Source: Bifidobacterium breve
GTDB taxonomy: Bacteria; Actinomycetota; Actinomycetes; Nanopelagicales; Nanopelagicaceae
DNA length: 64,000 nt
Reading direction: 5' to 3'
Assembly (NCBI GenBank): GCA_945863115.1
Contig: CAMAYZ010000005.1
Location: forward strand, 1-64,000
Each line of letters opens with the position of its first letter. Position 1 is the stretch's first letter. Made by a program: the position numbers and the translations under genes. Positions 1-8,518 of this stretch are shown piece after piece. Under the pieces are notes generated by a model, which was not told where the DNA came from, did no database searches, and saw only the letters and a program-made list of their open reading frames with translations.

Positions 1-19
1 CTCTTGTTGGTTTCCTATC

Positions 20-127
20 ATCCGGACTTTAACCGTCGGTCTCAGAATTTCACTGAGTCAACCGATACCTGGCGGGCATCGGGTCGCGGACTATAACCGC
101 CGGTTCGAAATTACATCGACCCCGGAA
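20..127 (-). ncRNA. FMN riboswitch (RFN element)
   Basis: Read on the minus strand, this stretch carries the conserved blocks of the FMN aptamer in order: GGGGTCGATGTAATTTC, ACCGGCGGTTATAGTCCGCGACCC, then GGTTGACTCAGTGAAATTC, TGAGACCGACGGTT and AAAGTCCGGATG. The element points left, so the gene it regulates (most likely riboflavin synthesis or transport) starts beyond position 1 and cannot be seen. FMN binding to such aptamers normally stops transcription or translation of the downstream gene; which mechanism applies here is not visible because the expression platform is cut off. Confidence 0.93.
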
Positions 128-138
128 ACAACGTGCTA

Positions 139-167
139 ACTCTACTGCGGTAATCGCTCTGGTGGAA
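139..167 (-). promoter_or_regulatory. Candidate promoter of the FMN riboswitch transcript
   Basis: Minus strand: a TAGAGT -10-like hexamer at 139-144 and a poor -35-like TTCCAC at 162-167, with a 17-nt spacer. It sits between the end of the YdcZ gene and the aptamer, where a promoter is expected. The -35 match is weak. Confidence 0.35.
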
Positions 168-191
168 ATAAGAAAAACTAGCTAAAGCTTT

Positions 192-1082
192 TTAGCGCTT
201 GAACATACGGGATTGGCCGCCGATTACAACCCCAAGATAGGTCATCAGAATTCCTGATACTAAATACCATGAGACCGTATTTCCATTTGTCGGCGAGATC
301 AGATCGATTAGAAGTGATCCCATCAAGGTGCCGCCAACACTGAATAGCGTGAAAGTTAAAACACCCAGATGCTGAACAATTGTAGATGTGAAAGCAATGT
401 AAATAACGCCGATAGTTCCGCCGGTATAAATCCACCACGGTCCACTTGGTAGCGGAGCTATTTCAACTCCTTGGAAAACTAAAAGTGCAAATAACATAAG
501 GGTTAGAACTGAAGTTCCCATAAAGAAATTCAAAAGCGAGGTGGTGAAACTTGCTTTTGAGTATTCATTTATCTGGCCATTTAGCGCACGCTGAACTCCA
601 ACTAATGCACCAGCTAGAGCTGCAAGTGCAACAGCTAACACCGAGAATGAAGCAAGTGATATCCGATCTAAGGCAGAAACAATCACTGCAAAGACAGTTA
701 TCAGCGCCGCAGTAACGCGACGTTTGGAAATTAACTTCTTGCCGCCTCCCGTCAAGCCAATTCGATCAACGATTAATGACATTGCGGTTTGACCGGCAAT
801 TGATGCAACCGAATAAAGGGCAACTCCGATTAATGGGACAACTTGAGTTTGTAGCGCGACGAAACTTCCACCTAAAACTCCCGCGAATAATCGCCAGCGG
901 GGAATTTGTTTTGCGGCTACTGCCGCACGAAGATTTCTAATGCCGTCTTTAATTGATTTATTAAAAGGTGCAATTAGCGAAATTACTATTAAACCTGAGC
1001 CAAATGAAACTAGTGCAGCTTCAGTGCTGTTACCCAGCAAATGTGAGAGCTCGCCATTTGCTCGCGATTGCAGAGCAATCAT
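192..1082 (-). CDS. DMT-family transporter, YdcZ (DUF606) type
   Basis: Hydrophobic protein of 296 residues with about ten predicted membrane segments in two repeated halves, each opening with a Q-S/R-x-N-G motif (SRANGELS near the N-terminus, QRALNGQINEYS near the middle), as in the YdcZ/DUF606 branch of the drug/metabolite transporter superfamily. It is a clear paralogue of the gene at 42155-43081. The only usable start is the ATG at 1082, which leaves the protein about 14 residues shorter at its N-terminus than the paralogue. The upstream in-frame codons still encode a similar hydrophobic stretch (LAAISGV) but contain no ATG, GTG or TTG. The gene follows the ABC-F gene with a 55-nt gap. 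The substrate is unknown. Confidence 0.8.
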   Translation of the reverse strand: MIALQSRANGELSHLLGNSTEAALVSFGSGLIVISLIAPFNKSIKDGIRNLRAAVAAKQIPRWRLFAGVLGGSFVALQTQVVPLIGVALYSVASIAGQTAMSLIVDRIGLTGGGKKLISKRRVTAALITVFAVIVSALDRISLASFSVLAVALAALAGALVGVQRALNGQINEYSKASFTTSLLNFFMGTSVLTLMLFALLVFQGVEIAPLPSGPWWIYTGGTIGVIYIAFTSTIVQHLGVLTFTLFSVGGTLMGSLLIDLISPTNGNTVSWYLVSGILMTYLGVVIGGQSRMFKR

Positions 1083-1137
1083 TACTCCCGAGATTGCGGC
1101 TAGCGCTTCGAGTCGGGCAATTTGTGAATGTGAGTTC

Positions 1138-2919
1138 TTAATTTTCTAACTCCTCTAATTCAGAGTGTGCCTTTAACCAGGTTTCTTCGATTTCAGATTT
1201 TCTATGGCTCAATTCCATCAATTCTTCCATGTTCGCACTTAATTTTTCGTGATCGAAAGCTAAATCACCTTGAACCCCCTCTAACTCCAGCATTTGCGCT
1301 GTAAGTTTTTCAAGCTGGCGTTCATATTTAGCAATCTCTTTCTTCAGCTCTTTTGTTTCAACGATATTTGAACTCTTAACTTTTGGTGCAATAGGTCCGC
1401 TAGATTCAAAAGAGCCGGATCGAAGTTTTATGTATTCATCAATGCCCCCAGGTAAATCGCGTAACTTTGAATCACCAAGTAGGCCAACAAAGCGATCACA
1501 CACTCGTTCTAGGAAATATCTATCGTGTGAAATAACCAAGAGCGTGCCACCGAAGGAATCAAGCAAGTCCTCTAGCGCAGTCAAAGTCTCAACATCGAAA
1601 TCGTTTGTTGGCTCATCTAGCAGAAGAACATTCGGGCTATCCATTAGTAACCGAGTTAGTTGCAACCTGCGACGTTCGCCACCCGATAAATCTCCGACTG
1701 GCGTCCATTGCGAATCTGTATTAAAACCTAATTTTTCACAGAGCTGGCTGGCTGAAAGTTCTTTTCCATTACCAAGTTGAACCTGGTTTGCAACTTTTTC
1801 TACCGCTTCGAGTACTCGCCAAGTTGGATCTAACTCTTCAAGATGCTGTGAAAGAAATGCGGCTTTCACTGTTACACCGGTCGTAATTTTTCCAGACACT
1901 GCAGTTATCTGGCCAAGCAGAGCTCTAAACAGCGTCGTTTTACCTGCGCCATTTACACCCACAATGCCAATGCGATCACCTGGTCCGATATTCCAATAGA
2001 GATCTTCTAAAATCATTTTGTCGCCAGCTTTAATCGTTGCTTGATGAATCTCGAAAACTGTATTGCCTAATCTATTCGCCGCGAAATTTAATAGCTCGGT
2101 CTCATTTCTTGGCGGTGGCTCATTTGCAATCAAAGTATTTGCAGCATCGATTCTAAATTTTGGTTTTGCAGTTCGTGCTGGAGCGCCCCGCCTGAGCCAA
2201 GCTAGTTCTTTTCGAATTAACATATTTCGCTTGCCATCTTCAACAGTTATTTGGCGGGCACGTTCTGCTTTCGATAAAACATATGCGGAATAACCACCGT
2301 CATAGGCCAATACGTTTCCTTCAACAACTTCCCAAATTTGATCTGATACTTCATCCAAAAACCAACGATCGTGCGTTATCACTACAACCGCCAATTTTGT
2401 ATTGCGTTTCAAATATTGGGCTAGCCATGAAACACCTTCAACATCTAAATGGTTTGTAGGTTCGTCTAACAAAACTAGATCAAAATCTGCGATTAACAAT
2501 TTTGCTAAATTGACTCGCCGGCGTTCACCACCCGATAGATAAGAAATCTTGCGATCTAACAACTCTTCACTTATGCCACCAAAAAGCCCAGTTAAGACTT
2601 CGCGAACTTTAGAATTTCCAGCCCATTCATGTGTTGCTAAATCTCCAAGAACAACATCGCGCACTAATGAATTTTCTTTTAGGTCATCAGTCTGACTCAA
2701 TATTCCAATATTTACTGAACCCGCTTTAGAAACTCGTCCGGAATCTGGTGCTTCAATTCCAACCATTACTTTTATTAGCGTGCTTTTGCCGCCGCCATTT
2801 CTACCAACAATTCCGATTCGATCGCCAGCATTTACGCCCAGCGAAACCCCGTCTAGCAAAGCTCGAATATCAAAAGATTTAGAGACCGACTCTAGATTTA
2901 ACAAATTATTGGCGGCCAT
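1138..2919 (-). CDS. ABC-F family ATPase (Uup-like, ribosome-associated type)
   Basis: Soluble protein of 593 residues with two ABC ATPase domains and no membrane segments. Each domain has Walker A (GRNGGGKST; GVNGAGKTT), an ABC signature (LSGGERRR in both) and Walker B followed by DEPTNHLD or DEPTNDFD. The C-terminus is a charged coiled coil (KELKKEIAKYERQ and beyond), typical of Uup-like ABC-F proteins. Family members act on ribosomes or DNA intermediates rather than in transport. The start at 2919 (MAANNLL) is preferred over the longer frame because a TACTCT -10 box lies 6 nt upstream, the leaderless arrangement seen at many genes here. It is divergent from kynU with only 36 nt between the starts. 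Confidence 0.9.
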   Translation of the reverse strand: MAANNLLNLESVSKSFDIRALLDGVSLGVNAGDRIGIVGRNGGGKSTLIKVMVGIEAPDSGRVSKAGSVNIGILSQTDDLKENSLVRDVVLGDLATHEWAGNSKVREVLTGLFGGISEELLDRKISYLSGGERRRVNLAKLLIADFDLVLLDEPTNHLDVEGVSWLAQYLKRNTKLAVVVITHDRWFLDEVSDQIWEVVEGNVLAYDGGYSAYVLSKAERARQITVEDGKRNMLIRKELAWLRRGAPARTAKPKFRIDAANTLIANEPPPRNETELLNFAANRLGNTVFEIHQATIKAGDKMILEDLYWNIGPGDRIGIVGVNGAGKTTLFRALLGQITAVSGKITTGVTVKAAFLSQHLEELDPTWRVLEAVEKVANQVQLGNGKELSASQLCEKLGFNTDSQWTPVGDLSGGERRRLQLTRLLMDSPNVLLLDEPTNDFDVETLTALEDLLDSFGGTLLVISHDRYFLERVCDRFVGLLGDSKLRDLPGGIDEYIKLRSGSFESSGPIAPKVKSSNIVETKELKKEIAKYERQLEKLTAQMLELEGVQGDLAFDHEKLSANMEELMELSHRKSEIEETWLKAHSELEELEN

Positions 2920-2925
2920 TGCGCA

Positions 2926-2931
2926 AGAGTA
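2926..2931 (-). promoter_or_regulatory. Leaderless -10 box (TACTCT) of the ABC-F gene
   Basis: TANNNT hexamer on the minus strand ending 6 nt before the ATG at 2919, leaving no room for a ribosome binding site. Confidence 0.6.
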
Positions 2932-2943
2932 TTTGACGATTGC

Positions 2944-2949
2944 TAGAGT
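2944..2949 (+). promoter_or_regulatory. Leaderless -10 box (TAGAGT) of kynU
   Basis: TGCTAGAGT is an extended -10 element whose hexamer ends 6 nt before the kynU ATG at 2956. A partial copy of the island's operator (TTGACGAT) lies just upstream at 2933-2940. Confidence 0.6.
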
Positions 2950-2955
2950 GGGTAA

Positions 2956-4230
2956 ATGGACGTAACTAATAGGCAATACGCGCTCGATCTAGATGCCAAA
3001 GACCCTTTGGCAAAATTTCGGGATGAATTCGTGATAAACGACCCTGCGATTTGTTACTTGGATGGAAATTCATTAGGTCGGTTGCCAAAACGAACAATCA
3101 AGGTGATCAATGATTATCTTCTGAATGATTGGGGTGCAAAAGTTGTCGAAGGTTGGAGTGATTGGATTGAAGAGCCATTTGCAACCGGGGACTTATTGGG
3201 ACGCACAACTTTAGGCGCAGCTGCAGGACAAGTTTTAGTAACTGACACAACTTCCGTTAATTTTTACCAACTAGCTGGTGCGGCACTTGCTGCCCGACCA
3301 GACCGCAAAACCATAATCATTGATGCCGCAAACTTCCCAACAGATCGCTACATCTTGCAGGGTTATGCCAAAGAGCGTGGATTAAATCTAGTAATTATTA
3401 ACAATGAGGATCCAGCAATTTCACAGCACGAACGGATTACTCCAGAGCTCCTAGAAAAATACATGAGTGAAGATGTTGCCTTCGTAACCTTTGAAGTTAT
3501 TCAATATCGGGCAGGTGCTCGCAATGACATAAAAGCGTTAACTGATGTAGCCCGAAAATATGGTGCTTTTGCTATTTGGGATTGCAGTCATGCTGTTGGT
3601 GCCATTGATCTGCAATTTGATAAAGATGGTGTAGATCTTGCAGTTGGTTGCACATATAAATTTGGGTTCTCTGGGCCGGGTTCACCTGGTTGGTTGTATG
3701 TTTCCAAGCGAGTGCAGAAAGATTTGCAAGTTCCAATTCAAGGCTGGCATGCACAAGCGAATATGTTTGACATGGGCCCAACCTTTAAGAAAGCAGAAGG
3801 TCTAGCGGGCTTCCAAATCGCCACTCCTTCAATAATTGCACTTCGTTCGGTGCAATCTTCATTTGGAATTATTGATGAAGCTGGAATTGCAAATATTGAA
3901 GCAAAATGTGCAGCCGGAACTCAGATGATGATTGATCTTTATGATGCCTGGCTCGCCGATCTTGGATTTTCTTTAAATACCCCAAGAGAAGCAAAATGGC
4001 GTGGTGGCCATGTTTCATTAGTTCATCCTGATGGTAAACAAATTGCATTTGCGCTTCGACAATTAGCAAATGTGATTCCAGATTACCGTGCACCGAACTC
4101 GGTTAGATTAGCGATTTCCCCGCTACAAACTTCTTATGTGGAAGTCTGGGATGGTTTTTCACGGCTAAGAGATTTAGTTGCTTCGGGAGACTACAAAAAG
4201 ATTTCGAACACGAATTCTAAAGTTACTTAA
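2956..4230 (+). CDS. kynU: Kynureninase
   Basis: PLP-dependent hydrolase cleaving L-kynurenine to anthranilate and alanine. The protein has 424 residues, normal for the family. Visible signatures are YLDGNSLGRLP near the N-terminus, the cofactor-binding aspartate in IWDCSHAVGA, and the Schiff-base lysine Lys235 in GCTYKFGFSGPGSPGW. GWHAQ downstream matches the family's GWxxH-type loop. It is the first plus-strand gene of the catabolic island and ends directly against the convergent mutase small subunit. Its anthranilate product is the substrate of the ligase at 5439-7028, so the two belong to one pathway. The start is supported by a TAGAGT box 6 nt upstream. Confidence 0.93.
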   Translation: MDVTNRQYALDLDAKDPLAKFRDEFVINDPAICYLDGNSLGRLPKRTIKVINDYLLNDWGAKVVEGWSDWIEEPFATGDLLGRTTLGAAAGQVLVTDTTSVNFYQLAGAALAARPDRKTIIIDAANFPTDRYILQGYAKERGLNLVIINNEDPAISQHERITPELLEKYMSEDVAFVTFEVIQYRAGARNDIKALTDVARKYGAFAIWDCSHAVGAIDLQFDKDGVDLAVGCTYKFGFSGPGSPGWLYVSKRVQKDLQVPIQGWHAQANMFDMGPTFKKAEGLAGFQIATPSIIALRSVQSSFGIIDEAGIANIEAKCAAGTQMMIDLYDAWLADLGFSLNTPREAKWRGGHVSLVHPDGKQIAFALRQLANVIPDYRAPNSVRLAISPLQTSYVEVWDGFSRLRDLVASGDYKKISNTNSKVT

Positions 4231-4647
4231 TTAAGCGCGGGCTGTCACTGCGTTTTTGAGCCAAGAAATTATGTCTGCTGTTGGTGTGCCAGGTGTAAAT
4301 ATTTCACCGGCGCCCATTGCCTTAAGCGCAATCTTGTCAGCTTCAGGAATAATTCCGCCGCCGAAAACTACGATGTTCTCTGCTTTGTTATCTTTCAAGA
4401 GTTTCATGATGCGTTCAAAAATTGTCATATGGGCGCCAGAAAGAATTGAAAGCCCGATTGCTTGAACATCTTCTTGAATTGCTGTTGCAATTATTTGTTC
4501 TGGGCTCTGATGAAGGCCGGTGTAGATAACTTCAAATCCAGCATCACGTAACGCACGAGCAACAACCTTTGCGCCCCGGTCATGTCCATCTAGACCGGGC
4601 TTAGCAACCACAACACGAATTGGGACCGAATTGGTTGTTTCAGACAT
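4231..4647 (-). CDS. Cobalamin-binding small subunit of an acyl-CoA mutase
   Basis: A stand-alone B12-binding domain of 138 residues. DGHDRG (His22) is the DxHxxG motif whose histidine replaces the lower ligand of cobalt. The [17 protein letters not shown] and VVFGGGIIP segments are the usual B12 loops. It matches the C-terminal domain of methylmalonyl-CoA mutase and the small subunits of isobutyryl-CoA and 2-hydroxyisobutyryl-CoA mutases. The partner large subunit lies at 7025-8518 on the same strand, with MeaB and the anthranilate-CoA ligase interposed on the other strand. No separate reactivase domain is present. The start is supported by TAAGTT 6 nt upstream. Confidence 0.92.
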   Translation of the reverse strand: MSETTNSVPIRVVVAKPGLDGHDRGAKVVARALRDAGFEVIYTGLHQSPEQIIATAIQEDVQAIGLSILSGAHMTIFERIMKLLKDNKAENIVVFGGGIIPEADKIALKAMGAGEIFTPGTPTADIISWLKNAVTARA

Positions 4648-4653
4648 AGCACC

Positions 4654-4659
4654 AACTTA
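4654..4659 (-). promoter_or_regulatory. Leaderless -10 box (TAAGTT) of the mutase small subunit
   Basis: TANNNT hexamer on the minus strand ending 6 nt before the ATG at 4647. Confidence 0.55.
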
Positions 4660-4676
4660 TCACGAGAAATATGTCG

Positions 4677-4682
4677 TAGGGT
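4677..4682 (+). promoter_or_regulatory. Leaderless -10 box (TAGGGT) of the MeaB gene
   Basis: TANNNT hexamer ending 7 nt before the ATG at 4690. The 42-bp intergenic region holds two divergent leaderless promoters and has no space for a cobalamin riboswitch. Confidence 0.55.
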
Positions 4683-4689
4683 TTGGCAC

Positions 4690-5436
4690 ATGGGCCAAAT
4701 CGATCACACCGAACTCCTTAGCCAAGTTCGCAATGGCGACCGACAGGCGTTGGCGAAGGCAATTACGATTATTGAGAACACGGGCCTCCCCTTTGAGATT
4801 GAAGATAAAGCTGGGACTCAAGTAATCGGAATAACCGGTGCGCCAGGAGTTGGAAAATCAACCACAGTTGATGCCCTAATTAAATTATTAAGAGAGCGAA
4901 ATTTTTCAGTTGCAGTTCTTGCAGTAGATCCATCCTCGCCAATATCTGGTGGTGCACTTCTTGGTGACCGAATTAGATTAACTGACCACTTCACTGACCC
5001 CGGCGTTTTCATTCGTTCGCTTGCAACGCGTGGACATCTTGGTGGACTTTCAGTTAGTACGAAAGCAGTGTTGCGATTAGTGCAAAGCGCAAAATTTGAT
5101 TTCATTATTGTTGAAACGGTTGGTGTAGGACAGAGCGAAGTTGAAGTAATGCGAGTTGTTGACACCGTAATAGTTGTTCTTGCCCCTGGTATGGGAGACG
5201 GAATACAGGCATCTAAGGCCGGTTTACTTGAAATCGGTGATATCTATTTAATTAATAAATCAGATCGTGAGGGTGCAAAAGAAACTGCAGCAGATATTGA
5301 GCGATCGATTTCCATGTCGATGCCTAAAACAGTTGCAGGAAAGCCATGGATTCCACCAGTATTGCTTGGTGCTATGCAGAATGGAACTGGGGTAGTTGAA
5401 CTTATGGCTGAAATTGAGAAACATAGGAATGGCTAG
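4690..5436 (+). CDS. meaB: MeaB/ArgK-type G3E GTPase, cobalamin mutase chaperone
   Basis: P-loop GTPase that guards and reloads adenosylcobalamin-dependent acyl-CoA mutases. Walker A is GAPGVGKST (about residues 50-58). VDPSSP and the D/E-rich switch regions (IVETVGVGQSE) are characteristic of MeaB, and NKSD supplies guanine specificity. At 248 residues it is clearly shorter than the usual roughly 320-340. The N-terminal helical region is reduced, and the protein stops right after the GTPase fold, so the C-terminal dimerisation arm known from MeaB structures appears to be missing. It lies between the two mutase subunit genes, and only 2 nt separate it from the anthranilate-CoA ligase gene, which ties mutase function to anthranilate breakdown. 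Confidence 0.9.
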   Translation: MGQIDHTELLSQVRNGDRQALAKAITIIENTGLPFEIEDKAGTQVIGITGAPGVGKSTTVDALIKLLRERNFSVAVLAVDPSSPISGGALLGDRIRLTDHFTDPGVFIRSLATRGHLGGLSVSTKAVLRLVQSAKFDFIIVETVGVGQSEVEVMRVVDTVIVVLAPGMGDGIQASKAGLLEIGDIYLINKSDREGAKETAADIERSISMSMPKTVAGKPWIPPVLLGAMQNGTGVVELMAEIEKHRNG

Positions 5437-5438
5437 TA

Positions 5439-7028
5439 ATGATTAAGAGCGCTCATGTAGATACTTTTGCCAGAGATAATCTTCCAGATGAATCTCTCTG
5501 GCCAGAATTAATCTTGAATCATCCAGCTGCAACTTATCCAGAACAACTAAATGCAAGTTTTGAATTGTTAGAAAGAACTATTGAATTAGTTGGGCCGAAT
5601 AAGGCCGCAATAATCGCGGCTGATGGCAACTTCACTTATGGCGAGCTACTTGAACTGGTAAATAGGATTTCAAATTATCTGATCGCTCAAGGTGTAGTCC
5701 CAGGGAACCGAATTGCAATTCGTAGTCCAAACAATGCGATGGCGGTTGCAATCTGGTTAGCAATTCTCAGGGTAGGTGCCATCGCTGTTACAACTATTCC
5801 GTTACAACGTGCAGTTGAATTAGCAAAGATAGTTGAAATTGGTCAGATCCAATTTGCTCTTGTCGATCACAGATTTATCGAAGAATGGCAGGCAATTCCG
5901 AACTATTCCGGAAAGACTTTTATTGTTGGTGGCGGAAGTGCATTTGATACCGAGATAGCGAAGCAAAGTGCTGAATTTGAAGTCTGTGGAACAGCAGCGG
6001 ATGATGTCAGTCTCTTTGCATTTACATCTGGTTCAACCGGTGTACCAAAAGCTACGATGCATTTTCACCGAGATATCTTGGCCATTGCCGATACCTTCTC
6101 AAAGAACGTTGTTAAGCCAACTAAAGATGATGTCTTTGCTGGCAGCCCGCCAATTGCTTTTACCTTTGGCCTCGGCGGGCTAGTTATATTCCCGCTTCGC
6201 GTCGGCGCAACAACTGTTTTATTGGAGAACGCTGCACCACCAGTTCTATTGGAAAAGATTTCTGAATATAAAATCTCGGTTCTTTTCACTGCTCCAACTG
6301 CATACCGAGCAATGCTTGCTCAGCTTGAAGGTAAAGATATTTCATCTCTACGGCGCTGTGTCTCTGCAGGCGAACACTTACCGCTTGCAACCTGGCGAGC
6401 TTGGTTTGATGCAACTGGAAATAAATTGATAGATGGTATCGGTGCAACAGAATTACTCCATATTTTTATATCAGCAAGTGATCATGAAATCATTCCAGGA
6501 CTTACAGGAAAGCCAGTTCCTGGTTATCAAGCTATGGTTGTTGACGAGAGTTTTGTAGAAGTAAAAAATGGCGAGCAAGGATTGCTCGCGGTTAAAGGTC
6601 CAACTGGTTGTCGTTATTTAAACGATGCCAGACAGAAGGATTACGTCGTTGATGGTTGGAATTTAACCGGTGACATTTATACCCAGACTTCAGAGGGTTA
6701 TTTCAAATATGAATCTCGCGCTGATGACATGATTATTTCAAGTGGTTACAACATCGCGGCACCTGAAGTTGAGAATGCACTTCTTGTGCATAAGGGAGTC
6801 GCAGAAGTTGCTGTTGTTGGCCTGCCTGATGATGAACGTGGAATGGTAGTTACTGCATACGTAGTTCTAAGACCCGAATTTCTAGCATCTGATGTGATGG
6901 CTAAAGAGTTACAGGACCACGTCAAGAATCAGATTGCCCCATATAAATATCCAAGATCAATACATTTTGTTGATTCGCTACCAAAGACAACGACCGGAAA
7001 GTTACAACGCTTTAGATTAAAGAGCTAG
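5439..7028 (+). CDS. 2-aminobenzoate (anthranilate)-CoA ligase
   Basis: AMP-forming acyl-CoA synthetase of 529 residues. The N-terminal stretch SAHVDTFARDNLP followed by LWPE is, from memory, typical of 2-aminobenzoate-CoA ligases and the related benzoate-CoA ligases. Core motifs include FTSGSTGVPKATMHFH (P-loop, about residues 192-207), GATELLHIF, GWNLTGD, and the C-terminal YKYPR and KTTTGKLQRF with the adenylation lysine. It activates anthranilate, the kynureninase product, to anthraniloyl-CoA, the substrate of the monooxygenase/reductase at 17025-19421. It is cotranscribed with meaB and overlaps the stop of the convergent mutase gene by 4 nt (CTAG). Another benzoate-type acid is possible as substrate, but the neighbours make anthranilate by far the most likely. 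Confidence 0.85.
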   Translation: MIKSAHVDTFARDNLPDESLWPELILNHPAATYPEQLNASFELLERTIELVGPNKAAIIAADGNFTYGELLELVNRISNYLIAQGVVPGNRIAIRSPNNAMAVAIWLAILRVGAIAVTTIPLQRAVELAKIVEIGQIQFALVDHRFIEEWQAIPNYSGKTFIVGGGSAFDTEIAKQSAEFEVCGTAADDVSLFAFTSGSTGVPKATMHFHRDILAIADTFSKNVVKPTKDDVFAGSPPIAFTFGLGGLVIFPLRVGATTVLLENAAPPVLLEKISEYKISVLFTAPTAYRAMLAQLEGKDISSLRRCVSAGEHLPLATWRAWFDATGNKLIDGIGATELLHIFISASDHEIIPGLTGKPVPGYQAMVVDESFVEVKNGEQGLLAVKGPTGCRYLNDARQKDYVVDGWNLTGDIYTQTSEGYFKYESRADDMIISSGYNIAAPEVENALLVHKGVAEVAVVGLPDDERGMVVTAYVVLRPEFLASDVMAKELQDHVKNQIAPYKYPRSIHFVDSLPKTTTGKLQRFRLKS

Positions 7029-8518
7029 AAAATCTTTGTTGGTTGCCATTTTCCATAAACTTTACGTAATTCGTTAACGATTTCACCAACAGTTGCGTAA
7101 GCCTTGATTGCTTCAACCGTTGCCGGAACCACGTTATCACCAGCTTTAGCGACCTTTAATAAGTTCTCAAGCGCCTCAGTTACAACTTTGTTATCGCGCT
7201 TAGCCCGCACCGCTTTTACAGAAGCTACTTGTTCAGATTCACTCTTTGGGTTTATTTCAAATGGCTTAATTGGTGCTGATTCGGATTGGAAGGCATTTAC
7301 ACCGACAACTTTTCTAGCTCCAGATTCGATTGCCATAGTTAACTTATAAGAGTTCTCAGAAATTTCATTTACGAAATAACCGTTGTTGATGCATTCGAGA
7401 GCGCCGCCGCGCTTTTCAATGCCTGCCAACAATTCCCAAATTTCACGCTCTAATTCATCAGTCATACGCTCTAATTCATAACTTCCTGCAAGTGGATCTG
7501 GGCTGTCTAGCACGCCAGTTTCAAATGCAATGACTTGTTGGGTGCGAAGTGCCAGAGTTGCTGCTTCTTCAGATGGCACACCTAGTGCTTCATCAAATGC
7601 TGAAACGTGCATAGTTTGAATTCCACCAAGAGCTGCAGACATCATTTCAATCGAAGTTCTTACAACGTTATTCATCGCTTGTTGCGCGGTAAGAGATGAG
7701 CCAGCCGTGAATGCAAAGATGCGTAACTTTTCAGAGGCTGGATCTTTAGCGCCATATTTTTCGCGCATTAACTTAGCCCAGACGCGGCGTGCAGCGCGGA
7801 ATTTTGCAATCTCTGGCAAAAAATCAATATTTGAAGATAAGAATGTAAAGAGAGTTGGTGCCACGAAATCTACGGAAACACCACGAGCAATTGCCTTATC
7901 TAAATACTCACGGGCATTTGCAAATGTAAATGCAACTTCTTGCACCGCATTGGAGCCAGCTTCACGAATATGATAACCAGACATTGCAAGTGAGACCCAC
8001 TTAGGGATCTTTGTTGCGATGTGTTCGATTACGTCGACCGAAAGCTTTAAACCAGCTTCGGCTGGAAATATCTGAGTTCCACGAGCAACATATTCCTTAA
8101 GAACATCGTTTTGAATAAACATACCGAATTTGTTTGGATCAACGTTGCGTTGTTCAGCTAGCGCAATAAACATTGCTGCCCAGATATATCCAATTGAATT
8201 TGCAGTAGTTCGAACTTGACTAATTTTTTCTAGTGGAATTCCATCCATCAAGATTTCGATATCAGCTAGTGAATCAATAGCAACACCTACGCGACCAACT
8301 TCACCAAGTGACATTGGATCATCAGAATCAAGGCCAAGTTGAGTTGGAAGATCGAGTGCAACGCTAAATCCAGTTAGGCCTTGATCAAGCAACATTTTAA
8401 AGCGGGCATTTGTTTCTGCAGGAGTTCCGAAGCCACCGTATTGCCCCATCGTCCAAACACCAGCGTCAGCATTAATGCCTCGGGTGTAGGGATACTCTCC
8501 TGGTTTTTCTAAAGACAT
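7025..8518 (-). CDS. B12-dependent acyl-CoA mutase large subunit, atypical CoA loop
   Basis: TIM-barrel catalytic subunit of the methylmalonyl-CoA mutase family (497 residues, no B12 domain of its own; that is supplied by 4231-4647). Conserved elements: GLTGFSVALDLPTQ, IQNDVLKEY (Gln136), the carboxylate-binding arginine in VARGTQIFP (Arg146), and SGYHIREAG (Tyr182, His183). By alignment from memory, Tyr27 in GQYGGF corresponds to Tyr89 and Arg146 to Arg207 of the Propionibacterium enzyme, the pair that marks methylmalonyl-type rather than isobutyryl-type specificity. Against this, the loop between YTRG and WTM is 3 residues shorter than usual, and the usual Tyr75, Arg82 and Arg87 equivalents are absent (Arg87 is Gly25). 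I infer a carboxylate-bearing acyl-CoA that is not methylmalonyl-CoA. It heads into the minus-strand run 8519-13303. Confidence 0.88.
   Translation of the reverse strand: MSLEKPGEYPYTRGINADAGVWTMGQYGGFGTPAETNARFKMLLDQGLTGFSVALDLPTQLGLDSDDPMSLGEVGRVGVAIDSLADIEILMDGIPLEKISQVRTTANSIGYIWAAMFIALAEQRNVDPNKFGMFIQNDVLKEYVARGTQIFPAEAGLKLSVDVIEHIATKIPKWVSLAMSGYHIREAGSNAVQEVAFTFANAREYLDKAIARGVSVDFVAPTLFTFLSSNIDFLPEIAKFRAARRVWAKLMREKYGAKDPASEKLRIFAFTAGSSLTAQQAMNNVVRTSIEMMSAALGGIQTMHVSAFDEALGVPSEEAATLALRTQQVIAFETGVLDSPDPLAGSYELERMTDELEREIWELLAGIEKRGGALECINNGYFVNEISENSYKLTMAIESGARKVVGVNAFQSESAPIKPFEINPKSESEQVASVKAVRAKRDNKVVTEALENLLKVAKAGDNVVPATVEAIKAYATVGEIVNELRKVYGKWQPTKIF

Noticed and set aside
2933-2946. 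TTGACGATTGCTAG upstream of kynU as a fifth operator
   Set aside because: Only the left arm matches; the right arm GTCAA is missing, so it was not listed as a site.
4648-4689. Possible cobalamin riboswitch upstream of the B12-mutase genes
   Set aside because: The divergent region is only 42 bp and is filled by two leaderless promoters; no B12 box was seen at the other mutase gene either.
7025-8518. Plain annotation as methylmalonyl-CoA mutase
   Set aside because: Shortened CoA loop, missing arginines, absence of carboxylase/epimerase and presence of the methylcitrate cycle argue for a different substrate.
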